Origin: DATDXN01 sp035289305
Lineage (GTDB): Bacteria > Patescibacteriota > Microgenomatia > UBA1406 > HO2-37-13b
Assembly (NCBI GenBank): GCA_035289305.1
Contig: DATDXN010000021.1
Span: forward strand, 1-31,542
DNA length: 31,542 nucleotides
Direction of reading: 5' to 3'
The number at the start of each line of letters is the position of its first letter. Position 1 is the stretch's first letter. Both the position numbers and the translations under genes were made by a program. Below the pieces are notes generated by a model. That model saw nothing but the letters and a program-made list of their open reading frames with translations, made no database searches and had not been told where the DNA came from. Shown here piece after piece: positions 30,397 to 31,542 of this stretch.

Positions 30397-31542
30397 TTTG
30401 ACTGTCGTATAGCCCTCCCCTTCATGATTACAGTCAAGGCAGTACGTAGAAAACTCATCTTGTATTACGAGTTTTTCCTTCATTTCAGCTGCTGGATCAT
30501 CAGCTCGCGTCATAAAACCAGTATCACGACTCACCGGAATGACCCGTTTCAAATTTTCTTCGGTTTTTGGCTCTGTCCCTTTGATGAAATACTCATATCG
30601 CGACGGACACGTTTCTGACCCATCTGGATTTTTCGTGGACAACACTCCCGAGACAGTACACACCTGTTTTCCTACAATGCCGGAAGGTTGTTTGGGCCAC
30701 AGATCAGGTTGATCCTTCAGCACTTCTTTCATAATACCATTCCAAATAGGGGCTGCACCGGTGACGCCTGATGCAAGGAATGGATGCATAGGACTATTAT
30801 CATTGTTTCCCACCCACACCGCGGTCAAAAAATTGGGCGTGTAGCCGATGGTCCAGTTATCTCGTTTATCATTGGTCGTACCCGTCTTCACTGACACGGC
30901 ATGACGAGGGATACTCAAAAACCCCCCTGACCCAAATGCAGCAGACCGAGCGTTGTTGTCGAGAAGTATGTGGGAAATGAGAAAAGCAGTTTCGATGGAA
31001 ACAGCTTGCTTGCCCGTGAGTTTCAGATAGTCAGGATAGGAAAGGGGTTTTTTGACATCTTTGACAATATTTGGATCGTCAAATGTATAGAGAAGCTTCC
31101 CTCGTTTGTCCTCTATTTTAAGTATTGAAACAAGCTCTTTCGGTATGCCTTGATTGGCAAATGCAGAAAATGCTGATGCCAACTCAATCATCTTCACTTC
31201 AGCCCCGCCTAGGGTCAGTGATAAACCATAGCGCTCTGGTTGTGAAAAGGTATTGATGAGAAAAGCAGAAGATGAGGAAACAAAATCAGAAACCCCGTTT
31301 AGTGCAAGCATTTTGACGGCAGGAATATTATAAGAATTACCCAACGCAAACCGGAGTTGCACGAGCCCATGAAATTGTCCGTCATAATTGTGCGGACAAT
31401 ATGATTTGGTACTGGATGCACCTCTAAAACAAATTGGCACATCGAGAAATACGGTTGAGGGTGTGACGAGTTTTCGCTCGATCCCGACTGCATAATTTAA
31501 CGGTTTTATCGCCGATCCCGGCTGGCGCTTCGCGACTGTTAC
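30391..31542 (-). CDS. Class A penicillin-binding protein, transpeptidase part (N-terminus outside window)
   Basis: C-terminal 383 residues of a peptidoglycan synthase; the frame is open to the right edge. All three transpeptidase motifs are visible: SxxK as RQPGSAIKPL at the very start of the visible part (about residues 7-16), SxN as S-Y-N in LGNSYNIPAVKML, and KTG as SVKTGTTNDKRDNW. The text around them (WTIGYTPNFLTAVWVGNND) matches PBP1A/PBP2-type bifunctional enzymes; the glycosyltransferase domain would lie to the right. The C-terminal tail ends with a cysteine pair, YCLDCNHEGEG. A start near 31440 is only an internal GTG and is not the true start. Convergent with pgk (6-base overlap). 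Confidence 0.93.
   Translation of the reverse strand, partial: VTVAKRQPGSAIKPLNYAVGIERKLVTPSTVFLDVPICFRGASSTKSYCPHNYDGQFHGLVQLRFALGNSYNIPAVKMLALNGVSDFVSSSSAFLINTFSQPERYGLSLTLGGAEVKMIELASAFSAFANQGIPKELVSILKIEDKRGKLLYTFDDPNIVKDVKKPLSYPDYLKLTGKQAVSIETAFLISHILLDNNARSAAFGSGGFLSIPRHAVSVKTGTTNDKRDNWTIGYTPNFLTAVWVGNNDNSPMHPFLASGVTGAAPIWNGIMKEVLKDQPDLWPKQPSGIVGKQVCTVSGVLSTKNPDGSETCPSRYEYFIKGTEPKTEENLKRVIPVSRDTGFMTRADDPAAEMKEKLVIQDEFSTYCLDCNHEGEGYTTVKL

Noticed and set aside
31438..31440. GTG at 31440 as start of the penicillin-binding protein
   Set aside because: The frame is open upstream and encodes the catalytic SxxK motif, so the gene continues beyond the window.
1..31542. CRISPR arrays, insertion sequences, prophage or defence islands
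   Set aside because: I found no regularly spaced repeats, transposase, integrase or defence genes; the content is mostly housekeeping.
1..31542. Recoded TGA (Gracilibacteria/Absconditabacteria-type code)
   Set aside because: Several genes stop at TGA in ATGA overlaps, and no conserved protein needs TGA read as glycine.

Overview
The window most likely comes from a bacterium of the Candidate Phyla Radiation (Patescibacteria, Parcubacteria-like). This is an inference from gene content and style. Genes are packed with ATGA stop/start overlaps, lysyl-tRNA synthetase is class I, and small CPR-type proteins are present (a YerC-type TrpR relative, DUF5674-like and DUF5665-like). There is a full SUF iron-sulfur operon and an archaeal-style 2-oxoacid:ferredoxin oxidoreductase. 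TGA is used as an ordinary stop codon, so the code appears to be the standard bacterial one. Both ends cut through a gene: secA on the left and a class A penicillin-binding protein on the right.

Layout. Positions 1-7970 (minus strand) hold secA (partial) and serS, then a coupled string lysS - HD hydrolase - HAM1/RdgB pyrophosphatase - DUF2079 membrane protein, and greA with a strong promoter. Positions 7970-8170 hold a tRNA-Glu(CUC) and a second tRNA-like 3' part that lacks a matching 5' half. Positions 8215-9012 (plus) hold a PPC-domain protein and a small coiled-coil protein. Positions 8990-13491 (minus) hold an unrecognised 406-aa protein, a membrane-anchored DsbA-like protein and Lon. Positions 13588-22760 (minus) look like one transcription unit, in transcription order sufC - radical SAM gene - sufB - sufD - sufS - sufU - ferredoxin - korA - korB. 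Positions 22846-24227 (minus) hold an AstE/aspartoacylase-like deacylase and a GNAT acetyltransferase. Positions 24453-24862 (plus) hold a TrpR/YerC-like regulator under a promoter with a perfect 26-bp palindrome, convergent with trpS (minus). Positions 25966-30396 (plus) hold a DUF5665-like membrane protein and then an operon in which every neighbouring pair overlaps: DUF5674-like, a small unknown, class II aldolase-like, class I FBPase and PGK. The penicillin-binding protein converges on pgk.

How the genes fit together. The SUF genes make Fe-S clusters, and the ferredoxin and KorAB at the end of the same operon consume them. The radical SAM gene inside the operon is also a probable Fe-S client. 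The aldolase, FBPase and PGK form a gluconeogenesis/glycolysis block. The tRNA synthetases, GreA, SecA, Lon and the DsbA-like protein are housekeeping genes.

The most interesting signals are: (1) a radical SAM/B12-fold-like protein with a CX8CX2C motif embedded in the SUF operon; (2) promoters placed so close to start codons that at least eight genes look leaderless or nearly so; (3) the palindrome over the promoter of the TrpR-family gene, whose core resembles the E. coli trp operator; (4) a CIRCE-like inverted repeat over the lon promoter; (5) a perfect palindrome inside serS that may be an in-frame insertion; (6) the half tRNA.
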